Assembly: GCF_002017875.1 (NCBI RefSeq)
Contig: NZ_MUFV01000001.1
Coordinates: 1,193,501-1,257,500, forward strand
Length of the DNA stretch: 64,000 nt
Direction: 5' to 3'
DNA from: Deinococcus sp. LM3
GTDB taxonomy: Bacteria > Deinococcota > Deinococci > Deinococcales > Deinococcaceae
In this document: positions 1-7,761 of the stretch, piece after piece
Layout: every line of letters starts with the position of its first letter
How positions within the stretch are numbered: position 1 is the stretch's first letter
Position numbers and translations under genes: made by a program
The notes under the pieces: model-generated
What the model was told of the DNA's origin: nothing
The model's database searches: none
Seen by the model: the letters and a program-made list of their open reading frames with translations, nothing else

Positions 1-729
1 CGGCTGGACTGGCACGCGCCCCTGTCGGCGCTGGGCGGGCCGCTGCGGGGCGTGCCGCGCACAGTGACGGCGTGGCGACTGGCGACACACACGGCGGGCC
101 TGCCGACCCACCCGGCGCGGGCGGCCCTGACGGTCCTGACCCGTTACCACGATCCCTACGGCGGCATGGACGCCCGCGCCGTTCTGGACAGCGTGCGCCG
201 CTGGGCCGGGCCGCCCGGCCGGTTCCGGTACTCGAACCTGGGGGCGGGCGCGCTGGCGCTGGCCGGGGCAGTCGCGGCGGGCGAACCGTGCAGCGCCGCC
301 GGGTACGGACAGGCGCTGCGGCGCTTCGTGACCGGCCCGCTGAACCTGACCGTCACGCTGGACCCGCCGCGCCTGTCCGGGCTGGCCGGGCCGCCCACGG
401 GATTCGGGCCGCTGACCGGGGCGGGAGGCCTGTTCGCCTCGCCCGGCGCCCTACTGGCGTTCGCGCAGGCGCACCTGGACGGGCGACTGGGGGACCACTG
501 GGTGGCGGCGCAGCGCCCGCCGGGCCGTCCGGCCGGGCTGGAGGTCACGGCCGGGTGGCTGGCGCGCGGCCCGCTGCGCTGGCATGACGGCGTGGCCCGG
601 CACGCCCGCGCGGGACTGGCCTTTCACGCCGGGACGGGCGCGGCCACGGCGATCCTGGCACGGGGCGGCGAGCCGCTGCTGGGCCGCCGCGCGCCCCTGA
701 CGCACCTCTTGCTGCGCCTGCTGGAGTGA
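1..729 (+). CDS. serine hydrolase (beta-lactamase/PBP-like family), 5' truncated
   Basis: The reading frame is open from the first base of the window, so the N-terminus and the catalytic SxxK motif lie upstream. The visible part has the hallmarks of the beta-lactamase-related serine hydrolase family: ATHTAGLP, the usual segment after the SxxK helix, and RYSNLG, the YxN motif that supplies the second catalytic tyrosine. A weak HxG-like segment (FHAGTG) near the C-terminus would be the third motif. Family members are esterases or D-Ala-D-Ala peptidases, usually secreted or cytoplasmic. The exact substrate cannot be told. The gene ends at a hairpin shared with the convergent lipoprotein gene. 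Confidence 0.7.
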   Translation, partial: RLDWHAPLSALGGPLRGVPRTVTAWRLATHTAGLPTHPARAALTVLTRYHDPYGGMDARAVLDSVRRWAGPPGRFRYSNLGAGALALAGAVAAGEPCSAAGYGQALRRFVTGPLNLTVTLDPPRLSGLAGPPTGFGPLTGAGGLFASPGALLAFAQAHLDGRLGDHWVAAQRPPGRPAGLEVTAGWLARGPLRWHDGVARHARAGLAFHAGTGAATAILARGGEPLLGRRAPLTHLLLRLLE

Positions 730-737
730 CGGCAGAC

Positions 738-774
738 TTCAGAGGCCCCGGGGGTCTGCCCCGGAGCCTCTGAA
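738..774. terminator. bidirectional hairpin between convergent genes
   Basis: Arms TTCAGAGGC (738-746) and GCCTCTGAA (766-774) with an inner CCGGGG/CCCCGG stem. It lies between the converging serine hydrolase and lipoprotein genes. No clear T-run follows on either strand. Confidence 0.6.
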
Positions 775-794
775 CGAGCAGCCGACAGCGGTGT

Positions 795-1928
795 TCAGGG
801 CGTGGGGACGACCCAGGTGACGCTGCGGGCGTCCTGCAGCGCGACGGGCAGGGTGACGCTGCGCCAGTTGCCGTTCTGCAGGCCCAGCAGGGTGTCGTGG
901 CGGCGCAGGGCATTGCCGGTCAGGGTGTACAGGAACCCGTCGGGGGTGATGGTCAGGTCGCGCAGGTCCGTGACGTTCTCGACGGTGGCGGCGGTCGCAG
1001 CGCGGCCGTCCCACAGGCGCAGCGGTTCGCTGCCGTTGCCGGACAGCGCGGCGTCGCGCCACGCGGCCAGCAGGTTCTGGTTGCCGCCGGTCCACAGGTG
1101 GTCGAAACGGGTCGCGCCGAGCGCCGAGCGGGTGGTGGTCGCGTCCGGCAGTCCGGCGGGCGCGAGGCTCTGCACGCCGGTGTCGGTCGCGGCGATCAGG
1201 GTGCCGCCCAGATTGGCGAGGTCGCGGATGGCGGGCGAGGCCTGCGGGAGGCTGACCTCGGCGACCGGATCCCCGGCCGTGACGGGCGCGGCGCGCAGGA
1301 CCTCGCTGCCGCCGCCCAGGCGGGCGCGGGCGACGATTCCCACGTCCCCCTGCACGGCGAGGCGGGTGGGGGGCGTGTCCGCGCCGGGCGCCGTGACGAG
1401 CGCGCCGGGCAGCGCGGCCGTCCAGACGAGCGCGCCCGACTGGTACAGCGCGAGGTTCTGCACGCCGCCGCAGTCGCTGAGGATCAGCAGGCGGTCACGG
1501 GCGGCGTTCTGCGCGGATTGCAGGTTGCAGCGGGGTGTGAACGTGGGGTTGGGGTAGGGGCGCGGGTCGCTCAGGTCGGGCGCGCGGCTCTCCACGCCGT
1601 CCCGGCGGGTCAGCAGCAGGCGCTGGCCGTTGGCGGGCGTGGCGAGGCTCACGCCGCCCGTGACGGTCACGCGCGCCTGTTCCGGGGCGGTCACCACTCC
1701 GTTCGTGTCGGTGGGCGTGACGGCGCGCAGGACGGTGCCGCCGTCGCTCAGGATGGCCAGGGTCAGGGGAACGCCGGCCTCCTCGGTGCCGGTGCAGGCG
1801 CTCAGCAGGGTGGTTAGCAGGGTGGTCAGCAGGGCCGCGCCCAGCAACGCGGCAGGCCGCAGCGGGGTGGGCCGCCCCGTGAGGCGGGCGCGGGCAGTGG
1901 GAACACGGAAGGGGAAACGCTGGAACAT
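795..1928 (-). CDS. secreted lipoprotein of unknown function
   Basis: A protein of about 377 residues with an N-terminal signal peptide ending in a lipobox-like LLSAC, so it is probably lipidated at that Cys and anchored to a membrane. The hydrophobic core contains a short tandem duplication (TTLLTTLL) from a 12-base DNA repeat around 1807-1830. The remainder is rich in beta-strand-like alternation and Gly/Thr and could be a beta-propeller, but I recognise no family motif. The ATG at 1928 is preferred because GAGG lies 8 to 9 bases upstream. An in-frame GTG at 1937 is possible. It follows lptD by about 25 bases, so it is likely co-transcribed with it and may have an envelope role. Confidence 0.65.
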   Translation of the reverse strand: MFQRFPFRVPTARARLTGRPTPLRPAALLGAALLTTLLTTLLSACTGTEEAGVPLTLAILSDGGTVLRAVTPTDTNGVVTAPEQARVTVTGGVSLATPANGQRLLLTRRDGVESRAPDLSDPRPYPNPTFTPRCNLQSAQNAARDRLLILSDCGGVQNLALYQSGALVWTAALPGALVTAPGADTPPTRLAVQGDVGIVARARLGGGSEVLRAAPVTAGDPVAEVSLPQASPAIRDLANLGGTLIAATDTGVQSLAPAGLPDATTTRSALGATRFDHLWTGGNQNLLAAWRDAALSGNGSEPLRLWDGRAATAATVENVTDLRDLTITPDGFLYTLTGNALRRHDTLLGLQNGNWRSVTLPVALQDARSVTWVVPTP

Positions 1929-1953
1929 GGGGGGCACCTCGGGCAGGAGCGGA

Positions 1954-4704
1954 TCAGGGACTGACGAGCGGCACGCTGACGTTGCCGTCGGTCAGGTCGA
2001 ACAGCGGGTAGAAGCTCTGCCCCGGCAGGCCCACCGCGACGCGGTAGCGGCGCAGGCCCAGGTCCGCCTCGGCCTGCAGCGCCCAGCAGCAGCGGTCGAT
2101 GGTCAGGCCGATCACCGGGGAGAGCGGCGCCGGGTTCTGCCGCACGCCGTCCAGCCACGTGAAGGTCTGGCGCAGGCTGCCGCTCAGGTACGCGCCGGGC
2201 GCCTGCCCGCTGCGCCCGATGCCCACGCTGAGCCGCACGGGATCCAGGGTCAGCGTGTCGGTGGCGCGGTCGTCCGGGAAGGTGCCGCTGCGGGTGCGGG
2301 TGTACGCGGCCCGCCCGGCCAGCGCGGCGCGCGTGCCGAACAGCCAGGAGGCGTCCAGGCTGGCGCGGCTCAGTTCGGTGCGCGGCTGGTCCAGGCCCGG
2401 CGTGTTCAGCGCGGCGCCCAGGGCGAGTCGCTGACCGGGGCGGGTGGCGGTCAGGCTGCCGCTCAGGGCCGGGCGCGTGAACCCGCCGCGCACGAGGTCG
2501 TACGCGCCGCCGTACGTGACGTTCCAGTTCGTGGCGCTGCCCTGCACCGTCCCGACGCTGAAGCTGAGGGTGCCGCTGTCCTGCGCGGTGGCCGGGCGGT
2601 TGAGCAGCAGGCTGTGCGCGCTGCTCAGGCGGTACGCGCCGCGCCAGGTCAGGCTGGTCTCGCCGATCAGCTGCGCGGCCCCGCTCTGGTCGGCCGTGCG
2701 GGGCAGCAGGCGCTGGCTGCCGCTGAGGGTCAGGGCGTTCAGGACGGTGTCGCGCGTGCGGTTCAGGGTGTAGGACACGCCGATCTCGTTCACGTCGGGC
2801 GTGCGGACGTTGTGGATCAGGTACGCGCTGAAGGTGTTCGTACGGACGTCGCCGGTCACGGTGGCGCGCAGCGTGAGCGGCCCCGGGCCGGTCAGGCGGG
2901 CGTAACTGCCCGAGGCGCTCAGGGCGAGATTCGGGGCGGGCCACGTCGGGCCGGCCGGGCGGGCAGGCGTGCCGGGTGTCGCGGGCGTGATCTGCCCGGC
3001 GTCCGGGTCGCTGAGGGTCGCCGTGAACGACGCGCTTTCCAGCGCCTGCGTGTACAGGTTCACGCTGCTGCTGGCGTCCAGGGTCAGGGGGCGGCGGTTG
3101 ACGCGCAACGTGAAGTTCAGCGGTCCCTGCTGGTCGGGGCTCAGGAACAGGTCGCGGCTGTACGACGCGCCGAAGGTCACGTCGCGGGCCGGCACGGCCG
3201 ACAGGGTCACGCCCAGCGGGGCGCTCAGCAGGCGGCCGCCCAGCGCGTCGAAGGCGAAGGGGCTGGTGCCCTCGGTGCGGTTGTACGCGCCGCTGACGCT
3301 CAGGGTGTTCGTAGTATTGAACCGCTGCGTGAGGGTCGCGCCCAGCGTCAGCTGCACCGTGCGGGCGCCCGTGCCGTAGTACCGGCCGGTGAAGGTGTTC
3401 TTCAGGCTCAGGTCCGCGTTCTGCCAGGGGCTGGCGGTGTACGACAGGTTGTGCTGCTCCTCGAGGCGTTCGGTGGTGATGTTCGTGCCCTGCGCCGACG
3501 CGCTGCGCGACAGCGGGTTGCTGGCCGCCGTGTACCGACCGGCGGTCACGCGCACGTCCGCGCTGAGGTTCCCGCTCGTGTACACCTTGGGGTCCACCGT
3601 GACCTCCGGGAGTTTCAGCGGAGTGGTCAGGGCGGTGGTGGGTTCGGGGCCGAAACGGTTCACGTAGTTGAAGTCCGCCGTGAACAGCGGGTAGTCGGCC
3701 TTCGCGCCGAACGCGACGTTCGTCACGCCGCGCTGCGGGTCGCTGTCAGTGCGCCCCACGTCGCTGCGCTTGACGCTCAGGGTGTAGTCCAGGTCGCGCA
3801 GGGCCGTCACCAGCGGCAGGCGGCCCCGCACGCTGAAATCCAGGTCCAGGTCGTACCCGCCGCTGCCCACCGGGCGGGGGTTCGCCAGGGCGTACAGGTT
3901 CAGTCGGTCCACGAGCGGCAGCGGCGCGAACGACCGCAGGCTCACGCCCAGGCCCACGCTGGGGTCGCGGTTCTGGTAGTAGCGCAGCAGCGTGGTGCCC
4001 AGCGTGCTGCTGCCCACGCTGAACGGCAGGTCGGCCTCCACGGTGTAGCCGTCCACGGCGTCCCGCCCGACTTCCAGGCGCGGCTGCCGCTCGCGGTCGT
4101 TCAGGGGCAGCACCAGCACCGGCAGGAACAGCACCGGCACGTCGGCCAGCAGCAGCTGCGCGCGGTACGCGACCAGCCGGTCGCCGGGGTACACGATCAG
4201 CCGCTCGGCGCGGAACGCGAAATCGTTCGGGGTGCGGCCGCAGCGGGCGCAGGTCGTGAAGTACCCGCCCGCAGCGCGCAGCTGCCCCGGAATGCGCTCG
4301 ACCTCGTCGCCCCGGATTTCCAGCTGACTGTCACTGATCAGCACGTCCTCGCCCGTCACCTGCTCCTGACCGAGTTCCACGACCAGGTTCTCGCCGCGCA
4401 GGTCCTGTCCGTCACCGGCGCTGCGGTAACTGGCCGCGCCGACCAGCGTCAGGACGCGGCGCGTGCGGTTGAACTCCACGCGCCGGGCCCGCACCACGTC
4501 GTCGTCCACGCGCAGCTCCACGGCCTCGCCCGTGATGATCACGAGCTCCTGACCGTCCACCTGCCGCAGTTCCAGCGTGTCGGCCGACACGATCCTCACC
4601 GTGCGGGCCTCGGCGGCGCCCAGCAGGCCGCCCAGCAGGCCCAGACCCAGCAGCGCCGCGCGCACGCGCCGGCCCCGGCGCCGACTGATCCCGGCGCGGC
4701 TCAT
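1954..4704 (-). CDS. lptD: LptD/OstA-like outer-membrane assembly protein
   Basis: A 916-residue protein with an N-terminal signal peptide (to about residue 30, LLGAAEA), then an OstA/LptA-like N-terminal domain (VRIVSADTLELR, VRARRVEFNRTRRVLTLVGAA). A GGYFTTCARC segment resembles the Cys-containing boundary before the barrel in LptD. A long C-terminal region of amphipathic strands alternating polar and hydrophobic residues is typical of a beta-barrel. LptD inserts lipopolysaccharide into the outer leaflet in Gram-negatives. Deinococcus has an outer membrane but no classical LPS, so the cargo is unknown. The ATG at 4704 overlaps the stop of the upstream SpoIID-like gene (ATGA), which implies translational coupling. 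Confidence 0.8.
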   Translation of the reverse strand: MSRAGISRRRGRRVRAALLGLGLLGGLLGAAEARTVRIVSADTLELRQVDGQELVIITGEAVELRVDDDVVRARRVEFNRTRRVLTLVGAASYRSAGDGQDLRGENLVVELGQEQVTGEDVLISDSQLEIRGDEVERIPGQLRAAGGYFTTCARCGRTPNDFAFRAERLIVYPGDRLVAYRAQLLLADVPVLFLPVLVLPLNDRERQPRLEVGRDAVDGYTVEADLPFSVGSSTLGTTLLRYYQNRDPSVGLGVSLRSFAPLPLVDRLNLYALANPRPVGSGGYDLDLDFSVRGRLPLVTALRDLDYTLSVKRSDVGRTDSDPQRGVTNVAFGAKADYPLFTADFNYVNRFGPEPTTALTTPLKLPEVTVDPKVYTSGNLSADVRVTAGRYTAASNPLSRSASAQGTNITTERLEEQHNLSYTASPWQNADLSLKNTFTGRYYGTGARTVQLTLGATLTQRFNTTNTLSVSGAYNRTEGTSPFAFDALGGRLLSAPLGVTLSAVPARDVTFGASYSRDLFLSPDQQGPLNFTLRVNRRPLTLDASSSVNLYTQALESASFTATLSDPDAGQITPATPGTPARPAGPTWPAPNLALSASGSYARLTGPGPLTLRATVTGDVRTNTFSAYLIHNVRTPDVNEIGVSYTLNRTRDTVLNALTLSGSQRLLPRTADQSGAAQLIGETSLTWRGAYRLSSAHSLLLNRPATAQDSGTLSFSVGTVQGSATNWNVTYGGAYDLVRGGFTRPALSGSLTATRPGQRLALGAALNTPGLDQPRTELSRASLDASWLFGTRAALAGRAAYTRTRSGTFPDDRATDTLTLDPVRLSVGIGRSGQAPGAYLSGSLRQTFTWLDGVRQNPAPLSPVIGLTIDRCCWALQAEADLGLRRYRVAVGLPGQSFYPLFDLTDGNVSVPLVSP

Positions 4705-5984
4705 TCGGCGCGCGTTCCGGCGCGGGCCAGCGGGACTGTGAGCGGATCGGGGACGGGCAGCGCCGGGCCGGATGCCAGGACCGGCGAGGCCAGCGCGGGT
4801 GACAGCGCCGGTACCAGCGATGCCGGAAGCTGCGCGGCCGGGGCGCTCAGGGTTCCCAGCACCGTCCCGGGGTAGTAGAAGCCCAGCACGTGCAGGTGAT
4901 CGTACCCGGCGCGCGCCAGTCCCAGCGCCCCGTACTGCGACAGCCCCACGCCGTGCCCGGCGCCGCTGCCCTCGATCACCAGCGGGTTCAGGCCCGCCAG
5001 CGTCACGCGCGTCCCCGACGCACCCAGCGACCGGATGAACCCCCCGGCCCTCGCGCCGCCCAGCCGCGAGGCGCCGGACGCCCCGACCAGCAGGATCTCG
5101 GCCGGGCGGCCCGAGGCGCTCAGGCGCGTGACCGTCACACTGCTCAGCGTCCCGACCTTCACGCCGTACTGCGCCGCCACCGCCTGCACCTGCGGCAGCG
5201 GCACCTCCAGCCGCCAGCGGGCGCGCGGTCCCCCGGCCGAGAACGGGTCCGGGCGGGCCGTCAGGTACGGCACCTCGGTGCCCCACACCTCGGCGCTGGA
5301 CGCCGTGAATCCGCCCGAATCACTGCTGAAGTACGTGCTGGCCGCCTTCGACCCGAACGCCACCACCTGCGCGCGTGTGGCCGCGATGGCCGCGTCGGTG
5401 GCGGGCTTCTCGGCCTGGGTGCCCGCGTACACCTGACAGCTCTGCGTGGCGCAGGTGTCGTACGGCGCGGCCGGATTGACCCGCGCCGCCACGTACGTCC
5501 GCGCGATCACCGCCTGCGCCTGCAGGGCCGCCGCCGGCCACGACGCCGGCATCTCGGCCGGGACCACGCCGCGCAGGTAGTCCTCGATATCCACGACGTT
5601 CACGCCCTGCACCACGCCCTTCTCGGCGCGCAGGTGCACGCCGCCCCGGTACGTGCGGCCCGCGATCTCCACCGTGCGGCCCGCGCCGGGCGGCAGGTAC
5701 AGCGTGCCACTCCCGGTCGCCTGACCGTTCAGGGTCAGCTGCGCCGCCGCGCCCGTCCCCGTCACGCCCACCGTCCACGCCTGGGGCGGCAGGGTCACTG
5801 ACGGCAACGCGCCCGCCGATACCGCTCCCGGCAGGCCCGTCACGGCTGCCGGCGAGGGCGGCACCCGGACCGTCAACTGCGGCGCGGACGCCACCAGCAC
5901 CCGGACCTCCAGGGCAGACGCGCCGCCCGCTCCCAGCAGCAACGCAGCAAGCAGGGAAACGCCGGAACGCAGACATGAACGCAT
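4701..5984 (-). CDS. SpoIID/LytB-domain peptidoglycan-associated protein
   Basis: A 427-residue exported protein. A signal peptide (LLAALLLGAGGASA) is followed by a short N-terminal domain and a SpoIID/LytB domain from about residue 150: VVDIEDYLRGVVPAEMPASW, the catalytic-type Glu region, AQAVIARTYV, and a C-terminal GHGVGLSQYGALGLA motif. In spore formers SpoIID is a lytic transglycosylase. In non-sporulating bacteria homologues act in cell-wall turnover. The C-terminal 60 residues are Ala/Pro/Leu rich. The start is the ATG at 5984, only 11 bases from a TATACT -10 box, so the mRNA should be almost leaderless. The stop overlaps the start of lptD, forming an envelope operon with the lipoprotein. 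Confidence 0.8.
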   Translation of the reverse strand: MRSCLRSGVSLLAALLLGAGGASALEVRVLVASAPQLTVRVPPSPAAVTGLPGAVSAGALPSVTLPPQAWTVGVTGTGAAAQLTLNGQATGSGTLYLPPGAGRTVEIAGRTYRGGVHLRAEKGVVQGVNVVDIEDYLRGVVPAEMPASWPAAALQAQAVIARTYVAARVNPAAPYDTCATQSCQVYAGTQAEKPATDAAIAATRAQVVAFGSKAASTYFSSDSGGFTASSAEVWGTEVPYLTARPDPFSAGGPRARWRLEVPLPQVQAVAAQYGVKVGTLSSVTVTRLSASGRPAEILLVGASGASRLGGARAGGFIRSLGASGTRVTLAGLNPLVIEGSGAGHGVGLSQYGALGLARAGYDHLHVLGFYYPGTVLGTLSAPAAQLPASLVPALSPALASPVLASGPALPVPDPLTVPLARAGTRAE

Positions 5985-5995
5985 GATCAAGAACG

Positions 5996-6001
5996 AGTAT
6001 A
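5996..6001 (-). promoter_or_regulatory. -10 box of the SpoIID-lptD-lipoprotein operon
   Basis: TATACT on the minus strand, 11 bases before the ATG at 5984. No good Shine-Dalgarno sequence lies between them, so a leader of only a few bases is predicted. The -35 is unclear. Confidence 0.45.
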
Positions 6002-6059
6002 CCCGCGCCCCCACGCGCGCAACTGACAGCCGCGTGAGAAGCGCGGCATCATGCCAGCC

Positions 6060-7226
6060 ATGCCCCGCACCCCCACCCCCGGCCACGTCTGGGCGCACGT
6101 CGGCCAGCCGTTCACGCCCCCCACCCCGCACCCGGACGGCACGCACTACGACTTCATCGTGATCGGCGCGGGCCGCATGGGGAGCCTCCTGACGCTGGCC
6201 CTCACCCGCGCCGCCCCGCACGCGCGCCTGCTGCTGATCGAACAGGGCGGCCTGCCCAACGAGGAAGGCCACACCATCCTCGCGCCCGGCGTCTGGACCA
6301 CCGCGCACCTGCCCCCCGACCAGCACGCCGCCGCGCACGCCAGCCGCGCCCTGATCGAGGAACTCGCCCAGCCCACCCCCCGCCCCCACGTCACGCTGCA
6401 CACCCACGCGGCCCCCGGCAGCGTGGCCAGCGCAGACGCCCTGGATGGCCACCCGGACAGCCTCGCCCTGATCGACCCCGGCGTCCTCACGCACGCCACC
6501 ACCGACCCGCACGCCCTGGCCTACCGCCCCGGCACGCTCGCCCTGAACGCCACGCAGACCGCCGTCCGCGCCGGCGCGCACCTGATGCTCAACACCCGCG
6601 CCGCCCCCCACCCCGCCGGCGTGGTCACCGCCGAACGCCTGACCGTCACCAACACCCACCAGATCGTCACGCACGAAACCCACACCCTGCGCGCCCGGCA
6701 CGTCATCCTCGCCACCGGCGCCGACGCCCCCACCCAGGCCGAACAGCACCTCGGCATCCACACCCGCCACGCCCGCGCCTACCAGCAGACCCCGCACCTG
6801 AACGCCCCCAGCACCCCCACCAGCCCCACCCTGCACCACGCCGGACTGACCCTCACCCCCCAGCACGGCGCGTACACCCTGCACCCCGCCATCCACCACC
6901 GCGACCCCCACGGCTACAACCCAACCGGCGGTCACCTGACCGGCGTGCCCACCGGCCTGCGCCGCGAAACCCTCGAAGACCTCGTCGCCCTCATGGACGC
7001 CCTGCCCGTCCTCGCCACCCCGGCCCTCCACCTGGGCCGCAGCCTCAGCGACATCCCCGGCAGCTGGGTCGCCCTCCCCCACGGCCACCCCCACGCCCCA
7101 CCCACCCACGAACCCCTCGACGACCACACCACCCTGCTGCTCGGCGGCCCCCACGCCGACACCCTCGGCCCACACACCGCCCAGGCACTCGCGCAGCAAC
7201 TCGCACAGCAACTCGCAGGGGCGTAG
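6060..7226 (+). CDS. FAD-dependent oxidoreductase (DadA/GlpO-like)
   Basis: Contains an N-terminal Rossmann FAD-binding motif, YDFIVIGAGRMGSLLTLAL (GxGxxG), with an acidic residue ending the second strand (LLLIEQGG). A later ARHVILATGAD segment is typical of FAD-dependent amine or hydroxy-acid oxidases. The electron acceptor and substrate cannot be deduced. The C-terminal half is very rich in His, Pro and Thr. The ATG at 6060 is preferred over the one at 6051 because CTGACA (6023-6028), an 18-base gap and CATCAT (6047-6052) place the probable transcription start at 6060. It is divergent from the SpoIID operon and appears monocistronic. Confidence 0.7.
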   Translation: MPRTPTPGHVWAHVGQPFTPPTPHPDGTHYDFIVIGAGRMGSLLTLALTRAAPHARLLLIEQGGLPNEEGHTILAPGVWTTAHLPPDQHAAAHASRALIEELAQPTPRPHVTLHTHAAPGSVASADALDGHPDSLALIDPGVLTHATTDPHALAYRPGTLALNATQTAVRAGAHLMLNTRAAPHPAGVVTAERLTVTNTHQIVTHETHTLRARHVILATGADAPTQAEQHLGIHTRHARAYQQTPHLNAPSTPTSPTLHHAGLTLTPQHGAYTLHPAIHHRDPHGYNPTGGHLTGVPTGLRRETLEDLVALMDALPVLATPALHLGRSLSDIPGSWVALPHGHPHAPPTHEPLDDHTTLLLGGPHADTLGPHTAQALAQQLAQQLAGA

Positions 7227-7239
7227 GGAGTGGGAAGGG

Positions 7240-7345
7240 CGGCTGCTACGCAGCGGAACACAGCTGCTTCGCAGGACACCCCTCTGCTTCGCAGGACCCC
7301 TCAGTCAGCTTCGCTGACAGCTCCCCTCAAGGGGAGCCTTGAAAG
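7240..7345. repeat. cluster of REP-like short palindromes
   Basis: In order: GCTGCTACGCAGC; two direct copies of CTGCTTCGCAGGAC (7263-7300); GTCAGCTTCGCTGAC; and GGCTCCCCTTGAGGGG on the minus strand, read as GCTCCCCTCAAGGGGAGC on the plus strand. Such strings are typical of intergenic REP-like elements. I see no second copy in this window. Confidence 0.5.
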
Positions 7346-7490
7346 GCGACCGTCGTAGAAACCGAGCCCGTCGTGCGCGCAGCGCGCGGGGCGCACGGCG
7401 CGGGAGCGAAGGATGGCGTGTGAGGCGTGGCCGAACCCGCCGATCACACACCCGAAAAGCCCGCGAAATACCTGCTCAGTGCCAACGCTG

Positions 7491-7535
7491 GCTCCCCCTG
7501 CCCCGCTGGGGCAGGGGGCTGGGGGGTGGGGCAGC
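7491..7535. repeat. C-rich palindromic repeat
   Basis: CCCCCTGCCCCGCTGGGGCAGGGGG forms a long GC-only hairpin, followed by a G-rich tail. It may be the second part of the repeat cluster at 7240-7345. Confidence 0.45.
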
Positions 7536-7627
7536 ACACGGAAAGCCCGCCGCAAGACGCACACCTCCCACCCAGACCCGGCCTCTGTTGTCTACCCCTT
7601 CCCCACCTGCCTGCCGCCCCTGGCGCC

Positions 7628-7633
7628 TAAGCT
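7628..7633 (+). promoter_or_regulatory. -10 box, leaderless promoter before ilvA
   Basis: TAAGCT followed by exactly 7 bases and then ATG at 7641. This is the spacing seen at many leaderless starts in this window. No convincing -35 was found (TTGTCT at 7588-7593 is too far away). Confidence 0.5.
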
Positions 7634-7640
7634 GTCGCCC

Positions 7641-7685
7641 ATGAGAGCGGCGCGAATTACGGGCTGGTCAGGGGTGAACGCCTGA
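7641..7685 (+). CDS. putative leaderless leader peptide of ilvA
   Basis: A 14-codon ORF, MRAARITGWSGVNA, starts 7 bases after a TAAGCT -10 box and ends 22 bases before a perfect terminator hairpin, which is itself followed by ilvA. It uses several codons that are rare in this G+C-rich genome (AGA, CGA, ATT, TCA). A hairpin, GTCAGG (7667-7672) with CCTGAC (7681-7686), covers its last codons and stop. This is the layout of a ribosome-mediated attenuator. It has only one Ile and one Val codon, so the amino-acid sensed is uncertain. It could also be a chance ORF. Confidence 0.4.
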   Translation: MRAARITGWSGVNA

Positions 7686-7707
7686 CGGCCTGCGCGCTGC
7701 CAATCGT

Positions 7708-7735
7708 CCCCCACCCGCTGCTGGTGGGGGTTTTT
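7708..7735 (+). terminator. intrinsic terminator upstream of ilvA
   Basis: Perfect 8-bp stem CCCCCACC (7708-7715) with GGTGGGGG (7723-7730), followed directly by TTTTT. It lies between the 14-codon leader ORF and the ilvA start, so it may act as an attenuator. GGGTG at 7672-7676 could pair with CACCC at 7712-7716 as a weak antiterminator. Confidence 0.75.
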
Positions 7736-7761
7736 CTTTCGGTGGGATCAAGGGGTGATGC

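Larger units (their letters stand above)
7227..7640. other. non-coding gap with hairpin-rich repeats
   Basis: No frame in this stretch looks like a gene: codon use is unlike the neighbours and no start signal fits. It holds several short palindromes, listed separately at 7240-7345 and 7491-7535. The stretch between them (about 7346-7490) has no recognised content. The last bases carry the promoter of the leader peptide at 7641. Confidence 0.6.

Noticed and set aside
7330..7490. Decayed gene in the gap before ilvA
   Set aside because: Open frames exist but have no family motif, atypical composition and no start signal; they look like chance frames in repeat-rich DNA.
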